The position numbers and the translations under genes were made by a program. This document shows positions 8,496 to 16,732 of a stretch of DNA of 64,000 nucleotides, piece after piece; the stretch's first letter is position 1, and each line of letters opens with the position of its first letter. Source of the DNA: Betaproteobacteria bacterium HGW-Betaproteobacteria-14 (lineage in GTDB: Bacteria > Pseudomonadota > Gammaproteobacteria > Burkholderiales > Rhodocyclaceae). The notes below the pieces were generated by a model. That model made no database searches, was not told where the DNA came from, and worked only from the letters and a program-made list of their open reading frames with translations. Where the stretch lies: assembly GCA_002840845.1 (NCBI GenBank), contig PHCS01000001.1, positions 85,340-149,339 of the forward strand, read 5' to 3'.

Positions 8496-9520
8496 TGTCA
8501 GCAAGAAAGATACTGGTGACGGGGGGGGCCGGCTACATCGGTTCCCACACCTGCGTCGAATTGCTGCAGGCCGGCCATGATGTGGTGATTGTCGACAACC
8601 TGTGCAACAGCCGGCGCAAGGTGATCGGCCGAATAGAACGGATCGCGGGCAGGACAATTACCTTCCATGAGTGCGATGTGCGCGATGCAACGGCGCTGCG
8701 TGGAGTTTTCCGCGAGCACGCATTCGATGCCGTCCTGCACTTCGCCGGCCTGAAGGCGGTCGGGGAATCGGTCGAGCAGCCGCTGGCGTATTACGACAAC
8801 AATGTCGGCGGCACGCTGGCGCTGTGCGCGGCGATGACCGAGGCGGGGGGGAAAAAGCTGGTATTCAGTTCGTCGGCCACAGTTTACGGCGATCCCGATG
8901 TCGTGCCGGTGCGCGAGGACCATCCCCTGCGGCCGACCAATCCTTACGGCCGCTGCAAGGCGATGATCGAGTCGATCCTGCTGGACCTTGCCCGCTCCGA
9001 CCCCGCCTGGAAGATCGCCTTGCTTCGCTATTTCAATCCGGTCGGCGCCCACGAGAGCGGCCTGATCGGAGAGGACCCCGCAGGCGTGCCGAACAACCTG
9101 ATGCCATTCATTGCCCAGGTGGCTGTCGGACGGCGCGAGGTGCTCCATGTGTTTGGCAGCGATTACCCGACGCCGGACGGCACTGGCGTGCGGGATTACA
9201 TCCACGTCGTCGACCTCGCCCGCGGCCATTTGGCAGCGCTCAGGAAGCTGGATGTCATGCCGGAGGTGATGACGGTCAATCTCGGCACGGGACGGGGCTA
9301 CAGCGTCCTGGAGATGGTGAGCGCTTTCAGCAAGGCCTCGGGCAAGGAGATCCCGTACCGGATCGTGCCGCGCAGGCCGGGCGATATCGCGGCTTGTTAT
9401 GCCGACCCAGCCCTGGCCCAACGCCTGCTGGACTGGCGTGCCGAACGCGGCCTTGAGGAAATGTGCCGGGACACGTGGCGCTGGCAGAGCATGAACCCGG
9501 ACGGCTATTCGGATAAATGA
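8492..9520 (+). CDS. galE: UDP-glucose 4-epimerase
   Basis: 342 residues, normal GalE length. It has the NAD-binding motif TGGAGYIGSH at the N-terminus, SSSATVYGDP, the catalytic YGRCK (YxxxK) and the GalE C-terminal GTGRGYSVLEMV region. It interconverts UDP-glucose and UDP-galactose, and some members also act on the N-acetyl forms. The ATG overlaps the dehydratase stop (ATGA), making it the last gene of the coupled glycan cluster. A second ATG follows at once at 8495. A REP pair separates it from apaH. Confidence 0.93.
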   Translation: MMSARKILVTGGAGYIGSHTCVELLQAGHDVVIVDNLCNSRRKVIGRIERIAGRTITFHECDVRDATALRGVFREHAFDAVLHFAGLKAVGESVEQPLAYYDNNVGGTLALCAAMTEAGGKKLVFSSSATVYGDPDVVPVREDHPLRPTNPYGRCKAMIESILLDLARSDPAWKIALLRYFNPVGAHESGLIGEDPAGVPNNLMPFIAQVAVGRREVLHVFGSDYPTPDGTGVRDYIHVVDLARGHLAALRKLDVMPEVMTVNLGTGRGYSVLEMVSAFSKASGKEIPYRIVPRRPGDIAACYADPALAQRLLDWRAERGLEEMCRDTWRWQSMNPDGYSDK

Positions 9521-9534
9521 CCGGCACGCGACAT

Positions 9535-9602
9535 GCAGGTCGGGCTTCAGCCCGACACCAGAAGATAACCAAGCGCCGCAGTCGGCCTGAAGGCCGACCT
9601 AC
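9535..9602. repeat. REP pair between galE and apaH
   Basis: Inverted units at 9535-9557 (GCAG variant head) and 9580-9602 (hairpin TCGGCC-TGAA-GGCCGA, GTAG head read on the minus strand) are separated by 22 bases. The stem change C/G to G/C in the second unit is compensated on both sides, so pairing is preserved. The element ends only six bases before the apaH ATG. Confidence 0.88.
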
Positions 9603-9608
9603 ACGCCG

Positions 9609-10424
9609 ATGACCACCTACGCCATCGGCGACATCCAGGGCTGCTTCGATTCCTTCCGCCGTCTGCTCGATCTGATCCGTTTCGATCCGGCGCACGACCG
9701 CCTCTGGCTGGTCGGCGACCTGGTCAATCGCGGCCCGCATTCGCTGGAGACGCTGCGCTTCGTCAAAGGTTTGGGCAAGGCCGCGATCACCGTGCTGGGC
9801 AATCACGACCTGCATCTGCTCATGCTGGCGGAGGGGCATTCCAAGAAGCGTGGCGACGACACGCTTGATGAAATCCTGGAGGCGCCCGACCGCGAAGCCC
9901 TGCTCGATTGGCTGCGCATGCGGCCCATGATGCATGTCGAGGAAGGATGTGCGCTGGTGCACGCCGGCCTGCTGCCGCAATGGTCAGTGGCGCGGGCGCG
10001 TGAGTTGGCGGGCGAGGTCGAGTCTGCGCTGCGGGGGGGGCAATACCGTGATTTACTCGCCAACATGTGGGGCAGCGAGCCCCCGTCCTGGCGCGACGAC
10101 CTGACTGGCTGGCCACGGCTGCGGGTGATTGTGAACGCCATGACACGCATGCGCTTCTGCTCCGCAGAAGGGGTCATGGATTTCAAGGCGAAGGGTGAAG
10201 TGACGGATGCGCCGGAAGGGTATCTGCCATGGTTCGCCGTGCCGGGCCGGCGAAGCGCCGATCATACCCTGGTGACGGGACACTGGTCCGCGCTGGGCCT
10301 GAAGATCGAGCCGAACCTGCTCGCGCTGGATTCCGGTTGCCTGTGGGGCCGGCATCTGACAGCGGTGCGGTTGCCGGAGCGCAGGGTGTTTCAGGTCGAC
10401 TGCTCCAGGGAGGAAGTGACGTGA
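9609..10424 (+). CDS. apaH: Symmetrical bis(5'-nucleosyl)-tetraphosphatase
   Basis: 271 residues, typical ApaH length. The metallophosphatase signature is present in order: YAIGDIQG, WLVGDLVNRG and VLGNHDLHLL, with later His residues in LVHAGLLP and VTGHWSALG. The enzyme hydrolyses Ap4A symmetrically to two ADP in the cytoplasm and lowers alarmone levels under stress. No Shine-Dalgarno sequence is visible before ATG 9609, because a REP unit ends at 9602. A HIT-family hydrolase overlaps its end, pairing two potential dinucleoside-polyphosphate enzymes. Confidence 0.93.
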   Translation: MTTYAIGDIQGCFDSFRRLLDLIRFDPAHDRLWLVGDLVNRGPHSLETLRFVKGLGKAAITVLGNHDLHLLMLAEGHSKKRGDDTLDEILEAPDREALLDWLRMRPMMHVEEGCALVHAGLLPQWSVARARELAGEVESALRGGQYRDLLANMWGSEPPSWRDDLTGWPRLRVIVNAMTRMRFCSAEGVMDFKAKGEVTDAPEGYLPWFAVPGRRSADHTLVTGHWSALGLKIEPNLLALDSGCLWGRHLTAVRLPERRVFQVDCSREEVT

Positions 10425-10846
10425 AAGAAAAAAGAGAAGACAACTGCGTATTCTGCAGAATCGTGCGCGGCGAGTTGCCGGCGACGGTGGTGTTCGAGGA
10501 CGAGGCCACATTGGCCTTCATGGACATCGGCAGCGTGAATCCGGGCCACATGCTGGTGGCGGCGAAGCCGCATGTCGCAAATCTGCAGGGCATGGAGGCA
10601 GAACTGGCGGGCGCCATGTTCCGTTCCGCGGCGCGCGCGGCCAAGGCGATCGAAGCAGTATTTCGCCCGGCCGGGATTTCTGTCTATCAGGCCAACGGCG
10701 CGGCGGCCGGGCAGACCGTGTTCCACGCCCACATCCACGTGCTGCCGCGCTGGGAAAAAGATGGATTGACCTTCACCTGGCCGGTAAAGAACCCGCCCCG
10801 CGACGAGCTTGAGAAGGTTGCAGCACAACTGCGCACCGCGTTGTAG
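10421..10846 (+). CDS. HIT-family nucleotide hydrolase
   Basis: 141 residues. The N-terminal CVFCRIVRGE motif and the histidine triad HAHIHV near the C-terminus define the HIT branch that hydrolyses nucleoside phosphoramidates or dinucleoside polyphosphates. I chose the GTG at 10421. It overlaps the apaH TGA (GTGA), a strong AGGGAGGA ribosome site lies just upstream, and upstream in-frame sequence lies inside apaH. Its stop codon TAG (10844-10846) lies inside the first unit of a REP pair, so the repeat supplies or overlaps the gene end. Confidence 0.9.
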   Translation: MKEKREDNCVFCRIVRGELPATVVFEDEATLAFMDIGSVNPGHMLVAAKPHVANLQGMEAELAGAMFRSAARAAKAIEAVFRPAGISVYQANGAAAGQTVFHAHIHVLPRWEKDGLTFTWPVKNPPRDELEKVAAQLRTAL

Positions 10847-10910
10847 GTCGGGCTTCAGCCCGACAGCCAACTCAGATCAGCCGCCATTGTCGGGCTGAAG
10901 CCCGACCTAC
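10843..10910. repeat. REP pair between the HIT gene and the glycine-zipper lipoprotein
   Basis: Inverted units at 10843-10865 and 10888-10910, GTAG heads outward, with a 22-base spacer. The first unit contains the TAG stop of the HIT gene. The element sits between convergent genes, where its paired hairpins could attenuate transcription on both strands, but there is no U-tract. Confidence 0.92.
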
Positions 10911-10916
10911 GTAAGA

Positions 10917-11375
10917 TCAGTGCGTGACGCGCGTCGCGCCACCGCCCCGCAGGACTCGCACCCGTTCGCCGGGATGGAAGGATTCGTCGGCTTCCTGGGT
11001 GACAGCGATGAGTTCGCCGCTGTCGAGCTTGACGGTGATTTCCAGGCCTTCCTTCTTCGTGACCTGTTCCTCGATGGCGGAGCCGGCGACGCCGCCGACC
11101 ACGGCACCGACGATGGCGCCGGCCGTCGAGCCGCGCCCGCGCCCGATATTGCTGCCTGCAATCGCGCCGACACCCGCGCCGGCCACGGTTCCCACCGGCG
11201 ACTTGGTGCCTTCGATGCTGACGCGCCTCACGCCTTCCACCACGCCGAGGCGCACGTTCATTTCCTGCCGCGCCTGGCGCCTTTCATAAGCGCTGCCGGA
11301 CTGGCTGGAGGCACAACCGGCGAGAAGGGCTGCGAGCAATAGCGTGACTGCAAGAGTGATGCTGTTCAGGTTCAT
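10917..11375 (-). CDS. Outer-membrane lipoprotein with glycine-zipper 2TM domain (SlyB/PcP-like)
   Basis: 152 residues. The signal peptide ends in the lipobox LLAGC (Cys about 21). A central glycine-zipper stretch contains repeated GxxxG spacing (VAGAGVGAIAGSNIGRG and GAIVGAVVGGVAGS). The family sits in the outer membrane and is linked to envelope integrity; function in detail is not established. An AGAGGA ribosome site precedes ATG 11375. REP pairs flank the gene on both sides (10843-10910 and 11388-11455). The gene probably forms its own unit. Confidence 0.85.
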   Translation of the reverse strand: MNLNSITLAVTLLLAALLAGCASSQSGSAYERRQARQEMNVRLGVVEGVRRVSIEGTKSPVGTVAGAGVGAIAGSNIGRGRGSTAGAIVGAVVGGVAGSAIEEQVTKKEGLEITVKLDSGELIAVTQEADESFHPGERVRVLRGGGATRVTH

Positions 11376-11387
11376 CTGGTGTCCTCT

Positions 11388-11455
11388 GTAGGTCGGGCTT
11401 CAGCCCGACAGTTCACTCCAACCGACCGTCGTTGTCGGGCTGAAGCCCGACCTAC
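11388..11455. repeat. REP pair upstream of the glycine-zipper lipoprotein
   Basis: Inverted units at 11388-11410 and 11433-11455, GTAG heads outward, 22-base spacer. It fills the gap between the PfkB kinase stop (11463) and the lipoprotein ribosome site. Transcripts running leftward from the kinase would carry both hairpins. Confidence 0.92.
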
Positions 11456-11462
11456 ATCCGGC

Positions 11463-12398
11463 CTACCAAGGAGTTTCGCCGAACGCAGTCCGGTAGCGCT
11501 CGGCGATTTCGTCCTGCGCCGGCTTGTGGTTCTGTCCGCCACGGTGGGCGATCTTGATCGATCCCATCAGCGATGCGAGCCGCCCCGCCTTCTCCCAAGC
11601 CATGCCGCTGGCAATGCCGAAGAGCAGTCCGGCGCGGAAGGCGTCGCCGCATCCTGTCGGGTCGACCAGGTCATCCGGCTTAACGCTGGGGATGTCGAGG
11701 CGTTGACCACCCGTGTGAATCTCTGCGCCATTGGCGCCCAGAGTGACGATGAGCGCATCGACCAGGCCAGCCAGTTCCGCGACCGACCGTCCCGTCTTCT
11801 CGGACAACAGCCGGGCCTCGTAGTCGTTGACGCAGCAATAGTCGGCGAGTTCCAGGAAGTTGAGAAGTTCCTCGCCGCTGAACAGCGGCAAGCCCTGGCC
11901 GGGGTCGAAGACGAAGGGCACGCCGGCATCGTGGAATTCCTGGGCGTGCTGCATCATGCCCTCGCGGCCGTCGGGGGCGACGATGCCGATAGTCAGCCCC
12001 TGCGCATCGGCGACATGGTTCAGATGCGAGTGGTTCATCGCCCCGGGGTGAAAGGCGGTGATCTGATTGTCGTCGAGATCGGTGGTGATGAAGGCCTGCG
12101 CTGTAAAGGTCGCCGGCACCTCCCGGACATGGCTGCGATCCAGGCCGAGGCGCTCGATGCGGTGCATGTAGGGCGCGCAGTCCTCGCCGACGGTGGCCAT
12201 GATGAGGGGCTCGCCGCCGAGGAGCTTCAGGCTGTAGGCGATGTTGCCGGCGCAGCCGCCGAACTCGCGCCGCATGTCCGGCACGTGGAAGGCGACATTG
12301 AGGATGTGCAGCTGGTCGGGCAGGATGTGGTTCTTGAATCGGTCGTGGAACACCATGATGGTGTCGTAAGCCATCGAGCCGCAGATCAGCGTCCTCAT
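11463..12398 (-). CDS. PfkB-family carbohydrate/nucleoside kinase
   Basis: 311 residues of the ribokinase/PfkB fold. It shows the N-terminal GSMAYDTI, the sugar-binding FGGCAGNIAYSLKLLGG glycine pair, and the C-terminal DPTGCGDAFRAGL motif with the catalytic Asp; GCGD replaces the more common GAGD. The family phosphorylates sugars or nucleosides with ATP. Adenosine-kinase-like substrates are often proposed for this subgroup, but the substrate cannot be fixed from sequence. It follows tpx in the same direction after 25 bases and probably shares its transcript. Confidence 0.82.
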   Translation of the reverse strand: MRTLICGSMAYDTIMVFHDRFKNHILPDQLHILNVAFHVPDMRREFGGCAGNIAYSLKLLGGEPLIMATVGEDCAPYMHRIERLGLDRSHVREVPATFTAQAFITTDLDDNQITAFHPGAMNHSHLNHVADAQGLTIGIVAPDGREGMMQHAQEFHDAGVPFVFDPGQGLPLFSGEELLNFLELADYCCVNDYEARLLSEKTGRSVAELAGLVDALIVTLGANGAEIHTGGQRLDIPSVKPDDLVDPTGCGDAFRAGLLFGIASGMAWEKAGRLASLMGSIKIAHRGGQNHKPAQDEIAERYRTAFGETPW

Positions 12399-12423
12399 TG
12401 CGCGTCTTCCCTTTCTTGGATGA

Positions 12424-12924
12424 TTACTTGAGCGCGGCGAGTGCCGCGTCGTAGTTCGGCTCCTGCCTGATTTCGGGAACGAGTTCGCTGTAGGTTACCT
12501 TGTCGTTTTCGTCTATCACCACCACGGCACGGGCAGTGATGCCGGCAATCGGCCCGTCCTCGATCTTGACGCCATAATTGGTCATGAACTCGCGTCCGCG
12601 CATGGTGGACAACGAAACAACATTGCTCAGCCCCTCGGTTTCGCAGAAACGCTTCATGGCGAAAGGCAAATCTGCAGAGATCACCAGTACAACCGTATTG
12701 GACAAACCGGCGGCCTGTTCGTTGAACTTGCGCGTGGAAATTGCGCAAGTAGGCGTATCCAGGCTCGGTACGATATTCAGCACCTTGCGCTTGCCGGCAA
12801 AATCCTTCAGACCCAAATCGCTTAGGTCGGTGGCGACCAGCGAAAAATCCGGCGCCGAGTCGCCGGGCTTGGGGAATCGACCGCTTAGGTGGATGGGCTT
12901 GCCTGCACGGGTGATGGTTGTCAT
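12424..12924 (-). CDS. tpx: Thiol peroxidase, Tpx-type peroxiredoxin
   Basis: 166 residues, normal Tpx length. The peroxidatic Cys60 lies in LDTPTCAIS and the resolving Cys94 in RFCETEG, the spacing of atypical 2-Cys Tpx. The family reduces hydroperoxides, especially alkyl peroxides, using thioredoxin. ATG 12924 starts a well-conserved N-terminus. It lies between the DUF3426 protein (33-base gap) and the PfkB kinase in a leftward run. Confidence 0.93.
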   Translation of the reverse strand: MTTITRAGKPIHLSGRFPKPGDSAPDFSLVATDLSDLGLKDFAGKRKVLNIVPSLDTPTCAISTRKFNEQAAGLSNTVVLVISADLPFAMKRFCETEGLSNVVSLSTMRGREFMTNYGVKIEDGPIAGITARAVVVIDENDKVTYSELVPEIRQEPNYDAALAALK

Positions 12925-12957
12925 GGGTGTCTGTCGTTATGTGGCGGATGGTTTTGC

Positions 12958-13788
12958 TTAGGGGTAGAACAGGTATAGCCGGTAACCGCTTGCGCCGATA
13001 TCGGTGGCGTCCAGCCAGAGGTTGACTGCCATATCGCCGTTGGCGGCGAAACCGGCGCGAACCTCCGTCTCCTGCGCCAGGTATTCGGCCGGGGTGAAGA
13101 CCTTGCGCACTACCGGCTGATCGCGAACATCCGTCAGGGTCAGCTCCAGATGAGGGTAGTCCTGCGCGAAAGGAGCCCGATTTTTCAGCGTTGCCACCAG
13201 CACCAGCAGATTCTTGCGTTGCGGGTCGGGATGCAGATCGGATGCCTCGATGCTGACCAGTTCAGGCTTGCGCGGCAAGGGGATGTCGCATTCCAGCAAT
13301 CCGCACAGATCGACCAGCAGCGGGCGCAGGTCGGGCTGGGAGACGGCCAGCTCGCCACGAAAGACGAAGGCGGCCTGCACGACCAGCACAGCCAGCGCCA
13401 GAAAACCCGCTAGGCCCCATGCCAGCCAGCGCGAACGTGATATGGGAGGTTCCGTTGAAACGCCGATGTCCGCCAGCAGGATGTCCAGGGATTCATGCTC
13501 ATGCCGAGCCTCCTGATGGGGCAGCGGCTCGGCTGGCGTTGGCGCCGGAGGGCTATCTTCAGAAGATGGCTCAGAAAAGGGGGCCTCGACGAGGGGCGGC
13601 GAGGCGGATTCCGCGGGAGATGCGGCCGCTTCCGCTGCCGCCCCGGCGGGCGGGCTGTCTTCAAGGGTTTCCAGCGCGTTGAATACCGCGCTGCAATGGC
13701 CACAACGTACCTTGCCGGCGCGCGCCTTGAGCTGATCGGGCGTGACGCGGAAGGCGGTGCCGCAGCCAGGGCAGCGGGTCAGCATCAT
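12958..13788 (-). CDS. Zinc-ribbon membrane protein with DUF3426 domain
   Basis: 276 residues. An MJ0042-type zinc ribbon at the N-terminus has CPGC and CGHC knuckles about 20 residues apart. A Pro/Ala/Glu-rich linker (about 45-110) and one membrane helix (about 125-147) follow, then a periplasmic C-terminal DUF3426 domain ending in SGYRLYLFYP. The arrangement is widespread in Betaproteobacteria beside prmA; its role is unknown. Its ATG overlaps the prmA stop (ATGA), indicating coupled translation. Confidence 0.83.
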   Translation of the reverse strand: MMLTRCPGCGTAFRVTPDQLKARAGKVRCGHCSAVFNALETLEDSPPAGAAAEAAASPAESASPPLVEAPFSEPSSEDSPPAPTPAEPLPHQEARHEHESLDILLADIGVSTEPPISRSRWLAWGLAGFLALAVLVVQAAFVFRGELAVSQPDLRPLLVDLCGLLECDIPLPRKPELVSIEASDLHPDPQRKNLLVLVATLKNRAPFAQDYPHLELTLTDVRDQPVVRKVFTPAEYLAQETEVRAGFAANGDMAVNLWLDATDIGASGYRLYLFYP

Positions 13789-14675
13789 TGCCGTACGCCC
13801 TCGAGAAGGCTCCAGCCTTCCTTGTCAGCATGGGCCACCAGCTCGAAGGCAGGCCGGTAGGCTTCCTGAACCTGACTGACCTGCGAAGACAGGATGCCCG
13901 AGAGCGCGATCAGCCCTCCCTGCCGGGTACGCTCCGCGAGAAGAGGCGCCAGCACACAGAGCGGATTGGTGAGGATGTTGGCAACCACGATATCGAATTG
14001 CATGTCGAGAGGGATCCCGGAGTGGAACAGTTGCAGCTTCGTGCCGTTGCGTTCGGCATTGCCGGCAGCTGCGGCAAGGGCGTTTTCGTCGATATCGACG
14101 CCCACGACGCTCCCGGCCCCGAGCTTGGCCGCAGCGATGGCCAATATACCCGAACCACAGCCGTAATCGAGCACACTGGCGCCAGCCTGAATATGGCTGC
14201 ACAGCCAGTTCAGGCACAGGCGTGTTGTCGGGTGGCTGCCCGTGCCGAATGCCAGGCCCGGATCAAGCGCAAGATTGATCGCATCGGGATCTGGTGCCCG
14301 ATGCCATGAGGGCACGATCCAGAGGCGCCCATTGATGCGAATCGGCTCGAATTGCGACTGGGTCAGCCGCACCCAGTCCTGCTCCGCGACCTCGAGGATA
14401 TCGTAAGGCGGCGTCGCTTCGAGTCCGGCCTCGCCTGCGGCTGCGGCGGCAATCAGCGGGATATCCGCGTTTGGGTCGAACAGGGCGGTTACGCGGCTAT
14501 GCGCCCAGAGCGGGGACTGTGCGCTGCCCGGTTCGCCAAACTGCGGCGTCTCGCGCTCGGTGCCGGCGTCGGCATCTTCGACGCCGACCGAAAGCGCGCC
14601 CAACGCCAGCAGGGCGTCTGAGAGCGCTTCGGCGTGTGCGGCGTCCGTGGCGAAGGAAACTGAAAGCCAGCTCAT
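13785..14675 (-). CDS. prmA: Ribosomal protein L11 methyltransferase
   Basis: 296 residues. The N-terminal substrate-recognition domain is followed by a Rossmann methyltransferase with SAM motif VLDYGCGSGILAIAA, then GVDIDENAL and a VVANILTNPL motif (the N-[ILV]-L-x-x-PL family motif). PrmA trimethylates L11 using SAM. Many Betaproteobacteria carry it beside the acetyl-CoA carboxylase genes. A REP pair lies directly upstream, between its start and the accC stop. Confidence 0.93.
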   Translation of the reverse strand: MSWLSVSFATDAAHAEALSDALLALGALSVGVEDADAGTERETPQFGEPGSAQSPLWAHSRVTALFDPNADIPLIAAAAAGEAGLEATPPYDILEVAEQDWVRLTQSQFEPIRINGRLWIVPSWHRAPDPDAINLALDPGLAFGTGSHPTTRLCLNWLCSHIQAGASVLDYGCGSGILAIAAAKLGAGSVVGVDIDENALAAAAGNAERNGTKLQLFHSGIPLDMQFDIVVANILTNPLCVLAPLLAERTRQGGLIALSGILSSQVSQVQEAYRPAFELVAHADKEGWSLLEGVRQ

Positions 14676-14679
14676 TTAT

Positions 14680-14747
14680 GTAGGTCGGCCTTCAGGCCGA
14701 CAGCGACGGTTGTTTGACGACTCATGTCGGACTGAAGCCCGACCTAC
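14680..14747. repeat. REP pair between accC and prmA
   Basis: Inverted units at 14680-14702 (stem TCGGCC/GGCCGA) and 14725-14747, GTAG heads outward, 22-base spacer. A further eight-base scrap CGACCTAC at 14751-14758 repeats the outer end and contains the accC stop codon (TAG on the minus strand, 14755-14757). The second unit has one unpaired change (TCGGAC opposite GCCCGA), so its stem is slightly decayed. Confidence 0.9.
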
Positions 14748-14754
14748 GCCCGAC

Positions 14755-16119
14755 CTACTTCCCCTTGACCGCCTCGTCCTTCGCGGCCAGTTTGTGCTCG
14801 AGGTAGTGGATGCTGGTGCCACCTTTCATGAAGCGGGCGTCGAGCATCAGTTCCTGATGCAGCGGGATGTTCGTCTTGATGCCTTCCACCACCATTTCCG
14901 AGAGCGCGATGCGCATGCGCCGGATGGCCTGGTCCCGCGTGTCGCCATAGGCGATCAGCTTGCCGATCATCGAGTCGTAATGCGGCGGCACGTTGTAGCC
15001 GCTGTAGGCGTGCGAATCGACGCGGATGCCGGGCCCGCCGGGCGGATGATAGGAGATGATGCGGCCTGGAGAAGGCGTGAACTTGAATGGATCCTCGGCA
15101 TTGATGCGGCACTCGATGGCGTGGCCCTTCAGTTCGATGTCGCGCTGGCGGAAGGCAAGCTTCTCGCCGGCGGCGATGCGGATCTGCTGCTGCACCAGGT
15201 CGATGCCGGTGATGAATTCGGTCACGGGATGTTCGACCTGCAGGCGGGTGTTCATCTCGATGAAGTAGAACTCGCCATTCTCGTAGAGAAACTCGAAGGT
15301 GCCTGCGCCTCGATAGCCGATCTTGCGGCAGGCTTCCGCGCAGCGATCGCCGATGCGCGCGATGAGGCGGCGGGCGACATCGGGTGCCGGAGCCTCCTCG
15401 ATGATCTTTTGGTGGCGGCGCTGCATGGAACAATCCCGTTCGCCCAGCCAGACCGTGTTCTTGTAGGAGTCGGACAGCACCTGAAACTCGATATGTCGCG
15501 GATTTTCCAGGAATTTTTCCATGTAGACCATCGGGTTGCCAAAGGCGGCCTGTGCCTCGGCGCGAGTCATGGTGACCGCGTTGAGCAAGGCCGCCTCGGT
15601 ATGCACGACGCGCATGCCGCGCCCGCCGCCGCCGCCGGCCGCCTTGATAATGACCGGGTAGCCGATGGTGCGGGCGATCTTGATGACTTCCTTCGGGTCT
15701 TCAGGCAGCGCGCCCTCGGATCCTGGGACGCAGGGCACACCGGCGACCTTCATGGCGTCCTTGGCGGAGACCTTGTCGCCCATCAGGCGGATGGTTTCGG
15801 GCCGCGGGCCGATGAACACGAAGCCGGACTTCTCGACCCGCTCCGCGAAATCGGCGTTTTCCGAGAGGAAGCCGTAACCCGGGTGGATCGCCTCGGAATC
15901 CGTCACCTCTGCCGCCGAGATGATGGCCGGGATGTTGAGGTAGCTGGCCGAGGAGGGCGCCGGTCCTATGCAAACGGACTCGTCGGCAAGCTTGACGTAC
16001 TTCGCCTCGGTGTCCGCTTCCGAATGGACGACTACGGTTTTAATGCCCAGTTCGCGGCAGGCGCGCTGGATGCGGAGGGCGATTTCCCCTCGATTGGCAA
16101 TGAGAATTTTCTCGAACAT
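14755..16119 (-). CDS. accC: Acetyl-CoA carboxylase, biotin carboxylase subunit
   Basis: 454 residues, close to the 449 of E. coli AccC. It begins [16 protein letters not shown], and carries the glycine-rich ATP loop [11 protein letters not shown], the [14 protein letters not shown] catalytic motif and the usual C-terminus. It carboxylates the biotin on AccB with ATP and bicarbonate, the first step of fatty acid synthesis. AccB lies upstream in the same direction, with a REP pair between them. The stop codon lies in a REP-derived scrap. Confidence 0.95.
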   Translation of the reverse strand: MFEKILIANRGEIALRIQRACRELGIKTVVVHSEADTEAKYVKLADESVCIGPAPSSASYLNIPAIISAAEVTDSEAIHPGYGFLSENADFAERVEKSGFVFIGPRPETIRLMGDKVSAKDAMKVAGVPCVPGSEGALPEDPKEVIKIARTIGYPVIIKAAGGGGGRGMRVVHTEAALLNAVTMTRAEAQAAFGNPMVYMEKFLENPRHIEFQVLSDSYKNTVWLGERDCSMQRRHQKIIEEAPAPDVARRLIARIGDRCAEACRKIGYRGAGTFEFLYENGEFYFIEMNTRLQVEHPVTEFITGIDLVQQQIRIAAGEKLAFRQRDIELKGHAIECRINAEDPFKFTPSPGRIISYHPPGGPGIRVDSHAYSGYNVPPHYDSMIGKLIAYGDTRDQAIRRMRIALSEMVVEGIKTNIPLHQELMLDARFMKGGTSIHYLEHKLAAKDEAVKGK

Positions 16120-16133
16120 GGCTTTATGGGTAA

Positions 16134-16201
16134 GTAGGTCGGGCTTCAGCCCGACATCGGAGTCCGATCAACTGCTACTGTCGGGCTGAGGCCCGACCTG
16201 C
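16134..16201. repeat. REP pair between accB and accC
   Basis: Inverted units at 16134-16156 and 16179-16201, heads outward, 22-base spacer. The second unit has GAGGC in its loop region and a GCAG-type head. It lies inside the accBC transcript, where REP hairpins are known in other bacteria to stabilise upstream mRNA segments and set unequal expression of operon genes. Confidence 0.9.
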
Positions 16202-16203
16202 AT

Positions 16204-16665
16204 TCAGCCGATGATGAAGAGAGGCTGACCGTACTCGACCGGCTGACCGTTCTCCACCAGGATGGCCTTGACGACGCCTGAGGCGTCGGACTCGATCTCG
16301 TTCATGAGTTTCATGGCCTCGATGATGCAGAGGGTTTCGCCGGCCTTGACCGTCTGCCCCACCTCGACGAATGAGGGCGAGCCTGGCGCCGAGGAGCGAT
16401 AGAAGGTGCCGACCATTGGGGCTTTTACGACATGGCCGTCAGGTTCGGCAGCAGCCGACAGCTCGGCGGCTGTCGGCGGCGCAGCGGCGGGCGCAGGGGC
16501 CGGAGAAGCTGGAGCGGCGTGATGCACATAGGTGGGTGCGGTCGTCGGCGCCGCAATGCCTTGCTTGGCAATGCGCACCTTCTCTTCCCCTTCGGTGATT
16601 TCCAGTTCGGCAATGCCGGATTTTTCCACCAGATCAATCAAGGCCTTCAGTTTTCTGAGGTCCAT
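16204..16665 (-). CDS. accB: Acetyl-CoA carboxylase, biotin carboxyl carrier protein
   Basis: 153 residues. An N-terminal helical region is followed by an Ala/Pro-rich linker (about 38-75) and a C-terminal biotinyl domain. Lys119 in EAMKLMNE is the biotinylation site; the window also encodes a candidate biotin ligase at 59704. AccB carries CO2 from AccC to the carboxyltransferase. A GGAGAAAT ribosome site precedes ATG 16665. It starts the accB-accC-prmA run. Confidence 0.95.
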   Translation of the reverse strand: MDLRKLKALIDLVEKSGIAELEITEGEEKVRIAKQGIAAPTTAPTYVHHAAPASPAPAPAAAPPTAAELSAAAEPDGHVVKAPMVGTFYRSSAPGSPSFVEVGQTVKAGETLCIIEAMKLMNEIESDASGVVKAILVENGQPVEYGQPLFIIG

Positions 16666-16732
16666 TATTTCTCCTGTATGTATCGACGCCGCGTCGGCCG
16701 GAACTTGCGCGAGCCCCGTCGCGGGCCGGTTT

